Shown one piece after another: positions 46,415 through 55,853 of a DNA stretch of 64,000 nucleotides. This DNA comes from JBBRBB01 sp963830175 (GTDB lineage Bacteria; Bacteroidota; Bacteroidia; Chitinophagales; Chitinophagaceae): assembly GCA_963830175.1 (NCBI GenBank), contig CAWHKV010000002.1:1116001-1180000 (forward strand). Reading direction: 5' to 3'. Numbering within the stretch: the first letter of the stretch is position 1; every line of letters begins with the position of its first letter. Position numbers and translations under genes: made by a program. The notes under the pieces were generated by a model. The model ran no database searches. It worked only from the letters and a program-made list of their open reading frames with translations, and was not told the DNA's origin.

Positions 46415-46663
46415 CTATTTCTTCGCGTAACGCTTTTTAAACTTGTCAATACGTCCGGCAGTATCTACAAGAACATTTTTACCAGTATAAAAAGGATGCG
46501 AGGTATTAGAAATTTCAAGTTTAATCAAGGGATATTCATTTCCATCTTCCCATTGAACTGAATCTTTTGAAGCGGCTGATGAACGGCTGATGAAGCTGCT
46601 TCCATTACTCATATCTTTGAAAACTACCAGCCTGTAATTTTTAGGATGAATGTCCTGTTTCAT
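46415..46663 (-). CDS. rpmE2: 50S ribosomal protein L31, type B
   Basis: 82 residues. MKQDIHPKNYRLVVFKDM and HPFYTGKNVLVDTAGRIDKF are diagnostic of the zinc-free type-B L31. It is monocistronic, with a consensus promoter immediately upstream and a terminator downstream. Confidence 0.96.
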   Translation of the reverse strand: MKQDIHPKNYRLVVFKDMSNGSSFISRSSAASKDSVQWEDGNEYPLIKLEISNTSHPFYTGKNVLVDTAGRIDKFKKRYAKK

Positions 46664-46684
46664 ATCTTAATTATTAAAGAGCGG

Positions 46685-46716
46685 CAAAGTTAATAATTTA
46701 CGCTATACGGTGCAAA
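46685..46716 (-). promoter_or_regulatory. Bacteroidetes sigma-A-type promoter for rpmE2
   Basis: On the minus strand TTTG (46716-46713) is followed after 20 bp by TAACTTTG (46692-46685), an exact match to the Bacteroidetes TTTG-N19-21-TAnnTTTG consensus. The -7 element ends 22 bp before the start codon. Confidence 0.8.
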
Positions 46717-46844
46717 TGTAAAATCATAAACTATCAACAATTTATTAAGGTTAACTATTAGAAAATTTAATTCCATAAAAATAAGTAAAAATTTTCGTAT
46801 CGATCTGCCAGTCAATTAGTTACATTTAAAATTCCCTGCATGTT

Positions 46845-46878
46845 TTTGATTAAAGAAATAGAAATATAAATACTTTAG
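46845..46878 (+). promoter_or_regulatory. Possible promoter for the cystathionine-gamma-synthase-family gene
   Basis: TTTG (46845-46848) and TACTTTAG (46871-46878) lie 22 bp apart and 14 bp before the start codon. The -7 element deviates at one position and the spacer is one base over the usual range. Confidence 0.35.
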
Positions 46879-46892
46879 ATAAAACTAATTTA

Positions 46893-48131
46893 ATGACAGA
46901 TAATAAATTTCCATTCAAAGGTCATACATCTGTAGCCATGCATGCCGCAGAAACCAACTTTCCTGAATCGTCTCACCTCTCTCCTATATATGCAACTTCC
47001 ACCTTTACGTTTGATACTGCCCATCAGGGTATGCAGCGGTTTGCGGGAAAGGAAGATGGATACATTTATAGCCGATGGGGAAACCCCACTTTCACCGTGG
47101 CTGAACAAACCATAGCTGCCCTCGAAGCCTTTAATATAAAAGATGAACATGGAAATCCATTGCAGTTAAAAGCATTGCTGCATGCGAGCGGACAGGCTGC
47201 ACTTACTACCCTTTTTATGAGTAACCTTAAAACAGGTGATAAAGTACTCTCCCATTTTTCTTTATATGGCGGCACACATGAATTAATGCATAAGGTACTT
47301 GCTCAAAGTGGTATTACCCCGGTGATTGCTGATCTGCGAAACCTAAATGTGGCTGAAGATATTCTTAAGAAAGATTCTTCCATAAAAATGGTGCATATTG
47401 AAACGCCTGCTAACCCTACAATTCAATGTGTGGATATTGAAGCTATCACAAAGCTGGCTAAACAATATGGTTTGATAGTTTCGGTGGATAATACATTTGC
47501 TACACCATACCTGCAACAGCCATATAAATACGGTGTTGATTTCGTGATGCATTCCACCACAAAATTTTTAAACGGGCATGGAACCGCGATCGGTGGTGTG
47601 CTAATTGGCAAAGACATCAACTTTATGGAAACTAAATGCCATAGCTGGCACAAACTGCTCGGTGGCAATAGCAACCCCTTTGATGCCTACCTGCTAACTC
47701 AGGGAATGAAAACTCTTGAAATAAGAATGGACAGGCATTGCACAAACGCTGCAGCGGTTGCCGGCTATCTTGAAAAACATAATGCAGTTGATAAAGTAAA
47801 CTATACCGGATTAATATCTCACCCCGATTATGCCACTGCCAAAAAGCAAATGCGGCACCCCGGAGCCATGATCAGTTTTGAATTAAAGGGCGGTTTGGAA
47901 GCAGGAAAAAAGTTTATTGACAACCTGCAAATGTGCGTACGTGCCGTTTCCCTTGGTACGGTGGATACGCTTATTTCACACCCTGCGTCTATGACGCACT
48001 ATGGCGTAGCAAAAGAGTTGCGTGAAAAGTATGGTATTACTGATGGTCTTATTAGAATGAGTACAGGCATTGAAAACATTGAAGATATTTTAAGCGACCT
48101 GGATCAATCGTTGAAAGGTGCAAGGGGTTAA
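46893..48131 (+). CDS. PLP-dependent cystathionine gamma-synthase / methionine gamma-lyase family enzyme
   Basis: 412 residues. YSRWGNPT, ASGQAAL, ETPANPT, VDNTFATPYLQQP and MHSTTKFLNGHG (PLP Lys near 224) define the Cys/Met-metabolism PLP family; SHPASMTH near the end is also typical. Members include cystathionine gamma-synthase, O-acetylhomoserine sulfhydrylase and methionine gamma-lyase; sequence alone does not settle which. It overlaps the 3' end of the convergent miaA gene by 4 bp. Confidence 0.88.
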   Translation: MTDNKFPFKGHTSVAMHAAETNFPESSHLSPIYATSTFTFDTAHQGMQRFAGKEDGYIYSRWGNPTFTVAEQTIAALEAFNIKDEHGNPLQLKALLHASGQAALTTLFMSNLKTGDKVLSHFSLYGGTHELMHKVLAQSGITPVIADLRNLNVAEDILKKDSSIKMVHIETPANPTIQCVDIEAITKLAKQYGLIVSVDNTFATPYLQQPYKYGVDFVMHSTTKFLNGHGTAIGGVLIGKDINFMETKCHSWHKLLGGNSNPFDAYLLTQGMKTLEIRMDRHCTNAAAVAGYLEKHNAVDKVNYTGLISHPDYATAKKQMRHPGAMISFELKGGLEAGKKFIDNLQMCVRAVSLGTVDTLISHPASMTHYGVAKELREKYGITDGLIRMSTGIENIEDILSDLDQSLKGARG

Positions 48132-49027
48132 GGTTCTAAAAGTTGGTGTAAGAAGTGCAGTATATTTTCATCTGGTTTCATCCATTGAATAGTTGCGTCT
48201 TTTTTAAACCAGGTTAACTGCCGTTTGGCATACTGCCTGGTATTTTGCTTTATGTTTTCCACTGCCATGTGGCGCGGCATCTTATTGTCAAAGTAATCGA
48301 ACAGTTCTTTGTAACCCACTGTTTGCAAAGCATTCAAATGGCGATATGGCAAGAGCCTCTCAACTTCTTCGGCTAATCCATCCTCCATCATTTCATCTAC
48401 CCTTTCTTCTATATTATGATGCAAATGATCCCTTGATATATCAATTCCAATCTTAATTATTCTAAATGGTCGAATAACATTCTGCGATTTTCTAAACGAT
48501 AATATAGATCTGCCTGTTGACATTACCACTTCCAGGGCACGCATTAACCGCTGGGGGTTTTGTTGTTCCGCCTGTTCCCAGAACTCAGGATCAGCTTTTA
48601 TAATTTCTTGTTGCAACCACACCAATCCATTTTCCCAGTAATCATCCTGTATAGTTTTCCTGATATTTTCATCTACGTCCGGCACTTCATCAAGTCCTTC
48701 ACAAAAAGCTTTAATGTATAACCCGGTGCCCCCTGCCATAACTACAACATCTTGTTTTTTGAATTCTTCCGTTGCTGTATTCAATGCATATTTTTCAAAA
48801 ACACCGGCAGTTACTTTATCTGAAATAGAATGTGTGTTTATAAAATAATGTGGAACTGCAATAAGTTGCTGGTACGTAGGTTTAGCAACCCCAATATTTA
48901 GTTCCCTGAAACATTGCCTGCTGTCTGCAGAAATAATAGATGTATTAAAATGCTTGGCCAGTTGTAAGCTCAGTGAGGTTTTTCCGGAGGCAGTGGGTCC
49001 GGTTATTATAATTACAGTTTTCTTCAT
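48128..49027 (-). CDS. miaA: tRNA dimethylallyltransferase
   Basis: 299 residues. P-loop GPTASGKT at 9-16, ISADSRQCFRELNIGVAKPT (abbreviated) and GGTGLYIKAF are MiaA hallmarks. The enzyme adds a dimethylallyl group to A37 of tRNAs reading U-starting codons. It lies 23 bp downstream of the response-regulator gene, in the same direction. Confidence 0.95.
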   Translation of the reverse strand: MKKTVIIITGPTASGKTSLSLQLAKHFNTSIISADSRQCFRELNIGVAKPTYQQLIAVPHYFINTHSISDKVTAGVFEKYALNTATEEFKKQDVVVMAGGTGLYIKAFCEGLDEVPDVDENIRKTIQDDYWENGLVWLQQEIIKADPEFWEQAEQQNPQRLMRALEVVMSTGRSILSFRKSQNVIRPFRIIKIGIDISRDHLHHNIEERVDEMMEDGLAEEVERLLPYRHLNALQTVGYKELFDYFDNKMPRHMAVENIKQNTRQYAKRQLTWFKKDATIQWMKPDENILHFLHQLLEP

Positions 49028-49050
49028 GTATTTACCCGCAAAACTTTTTT

Positions 49051-50211
49051 TTATTGGGGAAGCACATAATTCACTACGTCTTCTGTAGTAATCGTTTTAC
49101 CTGATAATATTACAAGTCGTTCAACCACGTTTCGTAACTCGCGAATGTTGCCCGTCCAGTGGTGTTTCTGCAAACTTTCCATGGCTTTTTTATCAATGAT
49201 CTTTGGTGCCTGCCCGTACTCTTCGGCAATGTCCTGTAAAAACCTGTCAACCAGCAAAGGGATATCTTCTGTACGTTCGTTTAATGATGGAACGTTTATC
49301 ATTATAACACTTAACCTGTGGTAGAGATCGAGCCGGAATAATTTTTCTTCCACTTCTTTCAACAGGTCTTTATTGGTCGCCGCAATTACCCGCACATCTA
49401 CATTCATTTCTTTTTCTCCCCCTACCCTTGTAATTTTTCCTTCCTGCAAAGCACGCAAAACCTTTGCCTGGGCGCTCAGGCTCATGTCACCTATTTCATC
49501 TAAAAAAAGAGTTCCGCCATTTGCCTGTTCGAATTTTCCTATTCGTTGTTTTATGGCAGAAGTGAACGATCCTTTTTCATGACCAAACAATTCGCTTTCT
49601 ATCAGCTCTGATGGTATAGCTGCGCAATTCACTTCAATCAATGGATATTCGCTGCGGTTGCTTTTTTCGTGAATCCATTTTGCTACAAGTTCTTTACCTA
49701 CACCATTTTCACCGGTAATCAATACACGTGCATCGGTGGGTGCCACCTTATCAATGGTTTCCTGTATGCGTTTCATTACTTCGCTTTCACCGGTCATTTC
49801 CTGCACCTTTTTAACCCTTCTCTTTAATGTTTTGGTTTCTTTGGTAAGGGTGTTAATATCCAGCGCATTTCTGATTGTGATTAGCAGCCGGTTTAGATCA
49901 GGAGGTTTTGAAACATAATCGAAAGCACCCTTCTTTACCGCATCCACGGCGGTTTCAATATTTCCATGCCCACTGATCATTATAATAGGCACTTCCGGGT
50001 TTTCCTGTGTGGCTTTGCTCAGAAATTCTATGCCATCCATTTTAGGCATTTTTATATCGCACAACACTACATCGCAGGTGTGCTTGCAAAAAAGCTTCCA
50101 CCCTTCTTCTCCATCAGCTGCTTCAATTATTTTGTATCCTTCGTAAGAAAGAATTTCGCCGAGGGTTTTTCGTATTGCTTTTTCGTCGTCAATGATCAGT
50201 ATTTCAGGCAT
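49051..50211 (-). CDS. Response regulator with sigma-54-type AAA+ domain, no DNA-binding domain
   Basis: 386 residues. Receiver domain (3-118) with acidic DDEK start, phospho-Asp in CDIKMPKMDG near 53 and SKPPDLNRL. The AAA+ domain (about 140-370) has GENGVGKE Walker A, FLDEIGD Walker B and the arginine finger region. The sigma-54 contact loop reads GSFTSA instead of GAFTGA, and the chain ends at VNYVLPQ without the usual C-terminal Fis-type helix-turn-helix. It may therefore act without specific DNA binding or on a different partner; similar proteins are widespread in Chitinophagaceae. No sensor kinase is adjacent. Confidence 0.88.
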   Translation of the reverse strand: MPEILIIDDEKAIRKTLGEILSYEGYKIIEAADGEEGWKLFCKHTCDVVLCDIKMPKMDGIEFLSKATQENPEVPIIMISGHGNIETAVDAVKKGAFDYVSKPPDLNRLLITIRNALDINTLTKETKTLKRRVKKVQEMTGESEVMKRIQETIDKVAPTDARVLITGENGVGKELVAKWIHEKSNRSEYPLIEVNCAAIPSELIESELFGHEKGSFTSAIKQRIGKFEQANGGTLFLDEIGDMSLSAQAKVLRALQEGKITRVGGEKEMNVDVRVIAATNKDLLKEVEEKLFRLDLYHRLSVIMINVPSLNERTEDIPLLVDRFLQDIAEEYGQAPKIIDKKAMESLQKHHWTGNIRELRNVVERLVILSGKTITTEDVVNYVLPQ

Positions 50212-50261
50212 TGCACAAATATAGATGGGATTTGTAAAGATTGTTTAGCACCATTCGCTCA

Positions 50262-52361
50262 TTAAAAAGTTAACGCGACGCCTGCCTGGTAATTTCTTTT
50301 TGCCGAAGGATTAAAATACCTGCCTCCAAAAGCATTGATATCGTTGCCCAGGCTATACATTCTGATTGAATAAATTGGTCTATAAAAACGAAAGTATTTA
50401 TTCCAACATCTTTTAACTGGTGGCGATACCCTAATTTAAACTGGAGCAATTGGTAATCGCTCGGCATACACAGTGTTTCCATCATTCAGTGGAATGGAAG
50501 AAATGGATTGAAATGAGATGTTTGAATAAACATTACTCTTAGTATTTACATCCAGCGCGGCATTGTACATATTTTTCGGAACACCAGTCAGGCGTTTTCC
50601 TGAATAATCAGTACTGCCAATAATGTAATTTGAAAAAGTGTATGGCTGGTAACTATACCCATTGCTAACATCAAAGTTTTTCACGAATCCCGAATTATTG
50701 TTTATGATGTGTGCCTTTGTCCACAACTCCACGCCGTGTTGCTTTGTACCGCCTGCATTGGTAAAGAATTCTGCACCGGTATTATCCGTGCGGCGCACAA
50801 TAGCATTTTTTAAATTAAAAAAATAAGTTGCTGCATCAAATTCAAAACGACCCTTAAAAAGAAATCCTTTCAGTCCACCTTCAAAATTATAACCATACTC
50901 AGGTTGCAGGTCGTAAAATTTTCCTGTTGATGGACGGATCTCTGCAAGCGTTGGAGGTGAAAAACCTTTGGCTGCAATTGTGTATACCGAAACAGTTGGC
51001 GTTAATGCATACAAAATACTTACCCTTGGCGCTACAGTTGGTTTTGGAGACTGCGTAGTGAAACCATTTTCAATATCTGAAAGGCGCGCATATTTAACCT
51101 GCTGGTGGTTTACACTTATTCCGGCCTGCACTGTGAGTTTTTTTACAGGATTTAAAACAATTTGAGAAAAATAAAAATATTGCGTAGCGAACAACTCATC
51201 TTTAAACTGCAGTGTATCGGGTTTGCCGCCAAGATTTCCAAAATTCGTGATGTCAGAATGGTTGCGCAGCCATTCCACTCCGTTCAACCATTGAAATTTA
51301 ATGGCACTTGCCGCAGGTTTAAAACCTAATGTGGTTCTGCCACCAAAATTAAATTCATCCCGAAACTCATAGTTTGTTATGAATGGATTTTCAAAACCAG
51401 TATGACTTAACACTACACTCGTGGTATTAAAAAAGTTTTTACCAAGCACGGTATAAAAATTAAAACCTGCAAAAACCGTTTTGTTATACACCGCTGTTCT
51501 TTGTTGCACTGCACCGGGTAAACTGGATGTAGGTTGCCGCGCAAGTGTAGGCAGCGAATCCATTTGAGCAAGAGTTAGTCCGCCGGGAATTTCGTACTGC
51601 AGGTCAGTATAAAAAAGCAAGGCTGATAAAGATGCTTTGTCATTCAACAGAAACTTTGCATTCCATTGCAGTGCATCCCTGCGCATGGCGCTTTGTTGCC
51701 TGTAGCCATCACTTTGCTGGTGCGACTGGCTTAAAGCAGATGAGAACTTACCTTCTTTGTATTGCCAGTTGATGTTTTCTTTGAGCGTATTAAACGAGCC
51801 ATAAGAAACACCTGCATTAAATAAGCTGTAATCACCTTTAGTTGTGGTGTTGGATTGCAGCAACACTGCGCCACCTGTGTTAGATCCGTATAAACTTCCT
51901 GCAGGCCCTTTAATGATTTCTATTGATTGTAGCTGCTCTACATCGAGCAGGTTTAAATAGGTGTTTCCCCCGGCATCTGTTAGAGGAATATCGTTGTAGT
52001 ACACTTTTACATTGCGCACACCAAAAGGCGAACGCAATAAACTTCCCCTGATGGAAAGCCTGTAACTGCCGGGGCTGCGTTCTTCCATACGCACTCCGCT
52101 TACCATATTGAGTGCAGGCACAAGTGAAGTATTACCAAACCGTTGCATTGCTGCTTTATTTAAAAATGCAACAGCTACTGGTGCATCTTTCCATTTTGTG
52201 TATGTAGAAAAAGCAGTAACTGTTACCTGTTGTAATGATGCTGTATCTGCATTTATTAAAGAGTCTTTTTGAGCCTTAACCTGTACTGCAAATAAAAAAC
52301 AAAACAGCCCAAGGCTGAAGCGTTTGCAGGTGACGAACGGAATACGACGCAACGAAAGCAT
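50262..52361 (-). CDS. TonB-dependent receptor, two frameshifts near the C-terminus
   Basis: The first 641 residues have a signal peptide, a plug domain (VTVTAFSTYTKW TonB-box-like start, VRMEERSPGSYRLSIRG, LQSIEIIKGPAGSLYGSNTGG abbreviated) and beta-barrel strands. The frame breaks near 50455 and again near 50388 (short A run); correcting both gives LGYRHQLKDVG, then RFYRPIYSIRMYSLGND and the final strand ending VALTF, stop at 50262. This is a complete barrel of roughly 700 residues. It imports a large or scarce nutrient across the outer membrane with TonB energy; its form is more like siderophore or cobalamin receptors than SusC. No SusD neighbour. Confidence 0.85.
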
Positions 52362-52454
52362 AATAGTAGTAATGCAGTTTGATTAAAAATAAAAACCCAA
52401 TGTAAAGTAGATTATACATTGGGTTCTAAGGAAAACTAAACGTCAAAACATGAA

Positions 52455-53444
52455 TTATTTTTTTTGGTACATCACCTCTTTAACCAGCTTTACCGTTTGG
52501 GCAACCGTTGGCAGGTAACCTTCTACAAGTGTTGGCGCATAATGCATCGGCGCATCGGCGCTAGTTAAGCGGCGAACGGGTGCATCCAAATAATCGAAAC
52601 CTTCTTTTTGTATGCGGTATGCCACTTCTGAAGAAACCGAACACATGGGCCATTGCTCTTCTACAATCACCAGGCGGTTGGTTTTTTTTACACTTTCTAA
52701 TATAGTTTGCCAGTCAAGTGGGCGAATACTGCGCAGGTCAATCACCTCGGCGCTGATGCCTTCTTTTTCCAGTTCTGTAGCAGCAGTCATCGCTACCTTC
52801 ATCATTTTATTAAAAGACACGATAGTTACATCGCGACCCTGTTTCTTAATATCTGCCTTCCCGATAGGTATGTAATATTCTTCTTCAGGCACATCGCTTT
52901 TATCACCGTAACTCACTTCACTTTCCATAAAAATCACAGGATCTTCTTCGTAGCGAATGGCTTGTTTCAGTAATCCTTTGGCATCGTACCCATTGGAAGG
53001 TGACACCACTTTAAGCCCGGGAATATTGGCAAAATAACTTTCGAATGCGGTAGAGTGCTGTGCACCTAATTGCCCAGCAGAACCACCTGGTCCACGAAAA
53101 ACAATAGGACAGGTAATTTGTCCCCCACTCATTGCCAGCATTTTAGAAGCGGTATTTAAAATTTGATCTAAAGCCAGAACTGCAAAGTTCCAGGTCATAT
53201 ATTCAACTATGGGGCGTAAACCATTCTGTGCAGCACCTACACCCACCGCGGTAAAACCAAGTTCTGAAATAGGGGTATCGATAACGCGCTTGGGTCCGAA
53301 TTCCGCCAGCATTCCCTGGCTCACCTTATAAGCTCCATTATATTCTGCAACCTCTTCACCCATCAGAAAAACAAGGTCATCCCTTCTCATTTCCTCGTTC
53401 ATGGCTTCACGTAAAGCCTCGCGGTAAGCAATTAATCGCGGCAT
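52455..53444 (-). CDS. pdhB: Pyruvate dehydrogenase E1 component, beta subunit
   Basis: 329 residues from the Met at 53444 (MPRLIAYREAL). The frame extends open to 53594 but that part encodes repeat DNA and has a promoter inside it. GEEVAEYNGAYKVSQGM, GQLGAQHSTAFESYFANIPGL (abbreviated) and DLRSIRPLDWQTI are typical of E1-beta. Together with E1-alpha (not here) it decarboxylates pyruvate with TPP. Promoter and start agree. Confidence 0.93.
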   Translation of the reverse strand: MPRLIAYREALREAMNEEMRRDDLVFLMGEEVAEYNGAYKVSQGMLAEFGPKRVIDTPISELGFTAVGVGAAQNGLRPIVEYMTWNFAVLALDQILNTASKMLAMSGGQITCPIVFRGPGGSAGQLGAQHSTAFESYFANIPGLKVVSPSNGYDAKGLLKQAIRYEEDPVIFMESEVSYGDKSDVPEEEYYIPIGKADIKKQGRDVTIVSFNKMMKVAMTAATELEKEGISAEVIDLRSIRPLDWQTILESVKKTNRLVIVEEQWPMCSVSSEVAYRIQKEGFDYLDAPVRRLTSADAPMHYAPTLVEGYLPTVAQTVKLVKEVMYQKK

Positions 53445-53467
53445 AGTAGCATTAAATTTTTGAAGCG

Positions 53468-53498
53468 CAAAAATATGGCTATTGGGGTTATAAGCAAA
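53468..53498 (-). promoter_or_regulatory. Bacteroidetes-type promoter for pdhB
   Basis: On the minus strand TTTG (53498-53495) lies 19 bp before TATTTTTG (53475-53468), matching TTTG-N19-21-TAnnTTTG exactly. Its -7 element ends 23 bp before the Met at 53444, which supports that start rather than the longer frame. Confidence 0.75.
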
Positions 53499-53551
53499 GG
53501 AGTATTCTAATGAAAGTAAATAAGGCCGTTGTAATGGTATTTCTTTTTTAT

Positions 53552-53600
53552 ACCGGCATTTGTTTATCATAGCATCGCCTGTTGCGTCGCACACTTGTAC
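53552..53600 (-). repeat. Interspersed repeat copy between pdhB and the T9SS protein gene
   Basis: Read on the minus strand: core CAAGTGTGCGACGCAAC, then AGGCGATGCTATGATAAAC and ATGCCGG. This is the most complete copy and the best template for the family. In the frame upstream of pdhB it is translated as CDATGDAMINKCR, explaining the spurious N-terminal extension. Confidence 0.65.
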
Positions 53601-53702
53601 TGGTGAACCGTTATGCAGCCATGTTCTGATTTATCCAGATTTATCGCGGTGCATGCCGCTGTAATTCAAATCAGGATTATATTGCGTTACACTTTGGTGA
53701 AC

Positions 53703-55592
53703 ATGCGGAACACTTTTTCAACGGTACTCAATAGAATATCACTAATAACCATTACCGCATGTATTATTTGTATGCTTTTGGTGCAGCATGTTTCAGCACA
53801 ATGCGCCATTCCTGTTTCGACATTTCCCTATAAAGAAGACTTTGAAAACAGCAATGGCAACTGGGTCACCGGCGGTGTTTTGAGTGACTGGGCATGGGGC
53901 AAACCTTCCAAACCGGTTATCAACAACGCGGGCAGCGGCAATAAATGCTGGATAACAGGTGGACTCAACAACAGCGGTTATAACGACGGAGAATTTGCCT
54001 GGGTGCAAAGTCCCTGTTTTGATTTCTCTAACCTTACCTATCCCTACATCAGTTTTAAAGTTTTCTGGGAAACAGAAGGCGTGTACGATGGCGCCACCCT
54101 GCAGTATTCCATTGATGGGGGAAACAACTGGAACTCTGCCAGCTATGGTCAGCAGGATTGCCTGAATTCAAACTGGTTTAATACCAGCAGCATAAAATAT
54201 ATTTCAAACAACAGCGGATGGTCTGGTAACATTCAAACCAACACGGGCAATTGTGTTTCCGGTAATGGATCCGGAGGTTGGGTTAATACACAGGCAACAC
54301 TACCGGCTCTCGCTTTTGAACGACAGGTGATTTTCCGTTTTTTATTCGGCGCAGGCACGCAATGCAACAATTATGATGGCTTTGCTTTCGATGATATTAC
54401 CATTGGCGAAGCGCCCGGCAATAATGCTGACTTTACATTTGATTGCAATGCAGATAACAGCATTGATTTTTATAATCAGTCCACTCTGTGCCCTACCAAA
54501 TTTTTATGGGATTTTGACGACCCTTCATCAGGTGCAGCAAATACCTCAACGTTAGAAAACCCGGTGCATGTTTTTTCAGGGTTTGGAGCTTATATGGTGA
54601 AGTTGACGGTAAGCAGTAATAATAATGCACCTTCAACTGTTTCCTATAAAGTAAATGTGCTTGCATTAAAAGATGCAGGCACCACTAACCCTACCTGCAG
54701 CAATACCGCAGATGGATCTGCCACCGTAAAAGCACAGGGAGGATATGGATATCAATACAGCTGGAACACCAACCCTGAACAAACAACAGCCACAGCGACA
54801 AACCTTACGACAGGAACATATACGGTTACAGTTAATGCACCCAATGCCTGCACCGTTACAAAAGATTTTACTTTAGTGGCGCCACCACCTATCAACATCA
54901 CATTCACTACGCAAAATGCGGCATGTAATAATAACAACGGTCAGGTTTCAGCTTCAGCAACGGGTGGCAATGCACCGTATACTTATACCTGGCAAACGGG
55001 TGAAAACACATCTACAATTACCGGGTTAAATGGCGGCACATATAATGTTACCGTTACCGACATGAATGGCTGCTCCAATACAGGCAGCGCTGTTGTGCTG
55101 GATATTAATACGCTTGGCGTATCGCTGGGTAAAGACACTTCCCTCTGCCCGGGTACATCCTTTGTTTTAAAACCAGGAAATTATGTTAGTTACGCCTGGC
55201 AGGATAATTCTACTACACCTACCTATACCGTAACTCAGGAAGGCACTTATTATGTAACTGTTACCGATGCACAAAACTGCACTGCCTCAGATACGATCGT
55301 TGTAAAAAATGAGTGTAACGAAATTGAATTTCCCACGGCGTTTACACCCAATGGCGATGGACGTAACGACCTGTTTGGCCCGCTTGGTTCATTGCCATTA
55401 ATTTCATCATATAAACTCATTGTGTACAATCGCTGGGGACAAATAGCCTTTACTTCTGCAGACCCGTTTAAAAAGTGGAACGGTCTCGTAAACGGCAAAC
55501 TTGAAACCGGCACCTATGTTTGGTTTGCGCGGTACAATTACCGCGATATAACCGGCATTTTACAGAAAGGAACGGTGACGGTGGTGAGGTAG
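53703..55592 (+). CDS. Secreted PKD-repeat protein with T9SS type-B sorting domain
   Basis: 629 residues from the Met at 53703, which begins the signal peptide RNTFSTVLNRISLITITACI; the frame is open to 53613 but that part is not a plausible leader. An N-terminal jelly-roll-like region (PYKEDFENSNGNW, DGFAFDDITIGE) is followed by a PKD domain (WDFDDPSSGAANTSTLENPVHVFSGFG abbreviated), SprB-like repeats with GTYTVTVNAPNACT and GTYNVTVTDMNGCS, and a type-B T9SS domain (FPTAFTPNGDGRNDLFGP; RWGQIAF). SprB-type repeats occur in adhesins of gliding bacteria. Ligand unknown. Confidence 0.88.
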   Translation: MRNTFSTVLNRISLITITACIICMLLVQHVSAQCAIPVSTFPYKEDFENSNGNWVTGGVLSDWAWGKPSKPVINNAGSGNKCWITGGLNNSGYNDGEFAWVQSPCFDFSNLTYPYISFKVFWETEGVYDGATLQYSIDGGNNWNSASYGQQDCLNSNWFNTSSIKYISNNSGWSGNIQTNTGNCVSGNGSGGWVNTQATLPALAFERQVIFRFLFGAGTQCNNYDGFAFDDITIGEAPGNNADFTFDCNADNSIDFYNQSTLCPTKFLWDFDDPSSGAANTSTLENPVHVFSGFGAYMVKLTVSSNNNAPSTVSYKVNVLALKDAGTTNPTCSNTADGSATVKAQGGYGYQYSWNTNPEQTTATATNLTTGTYTVTVNAPNACTVTKDFTLVAPPPINITFTTQNAACNNNNGQVSASATGGNAPYTYTWQTGENTSTITGLNGGTYNVTVTDMNGCSNTGSAVVLDINTLGVSLGKDTSLCPGTSFVLKPGNYVSYAWQDNSTTPTYTVTQEGTYYVTVTDAQNCTASDTIVVKNECNEIEFPTAFTPNGDGRNDLFGPLGSLPLISSYKLIVYNRWGQIAFTSADPFKKWNGLVNGKLETGTYVWFARYNYRDITGILQKGTVTVVR

Positions 55593-55669
55593 AAGCAGCT
55601 TGTTTTTAAAAATACACCTGAACACCTCAAAGAAGTACTGGGCTTCAAAGGATAAAAAAAAACTGCCGA

Positions 55670-55710
55670 GGCTGCTCCATGCTTTGCCAGCAATATGCAG
55701 CATAGCAGCC
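55670..55710. other. Long imperfect hairpin in the 261-bp spacer before Mn-catalase
   Basis: GGCTGCT pairs with AGCAGCC and, after a two-base bulge, ATGCT pairs with AGCAT, giving a 12-pair stem. On the minus strand a T8-9 run follows about seven bases after it, but no minus-strand gene precedes it, so a terminator role is not supported. The rest of the spacer shows nothing recognisable. Confidence 0.4.
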
Positions 55711-55853
55711 ATAACCCAAATAGGAAAAGCGCATTACTAATGATTATTAAGCATGGCAGGCGAATTCCATCTACACACAATGCAATTCCACCACTCCACA
55801 ATCTCATGGCATACTTTTTTCATACTCTACACTTCATCCATAATATATAACAT

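Noticed and set aside
50216..50223. TATATTTG-like promoter element before the response-regulator gene
   Set aside because: Five bases from the start codon and no TTTG at the required distance.
53445..53594. 50-codon N-terminal extension of pdhB
   Set aside because: It translates an interspersed repeat and a consensus promoter; the family starts at MPRLIAYREAL.
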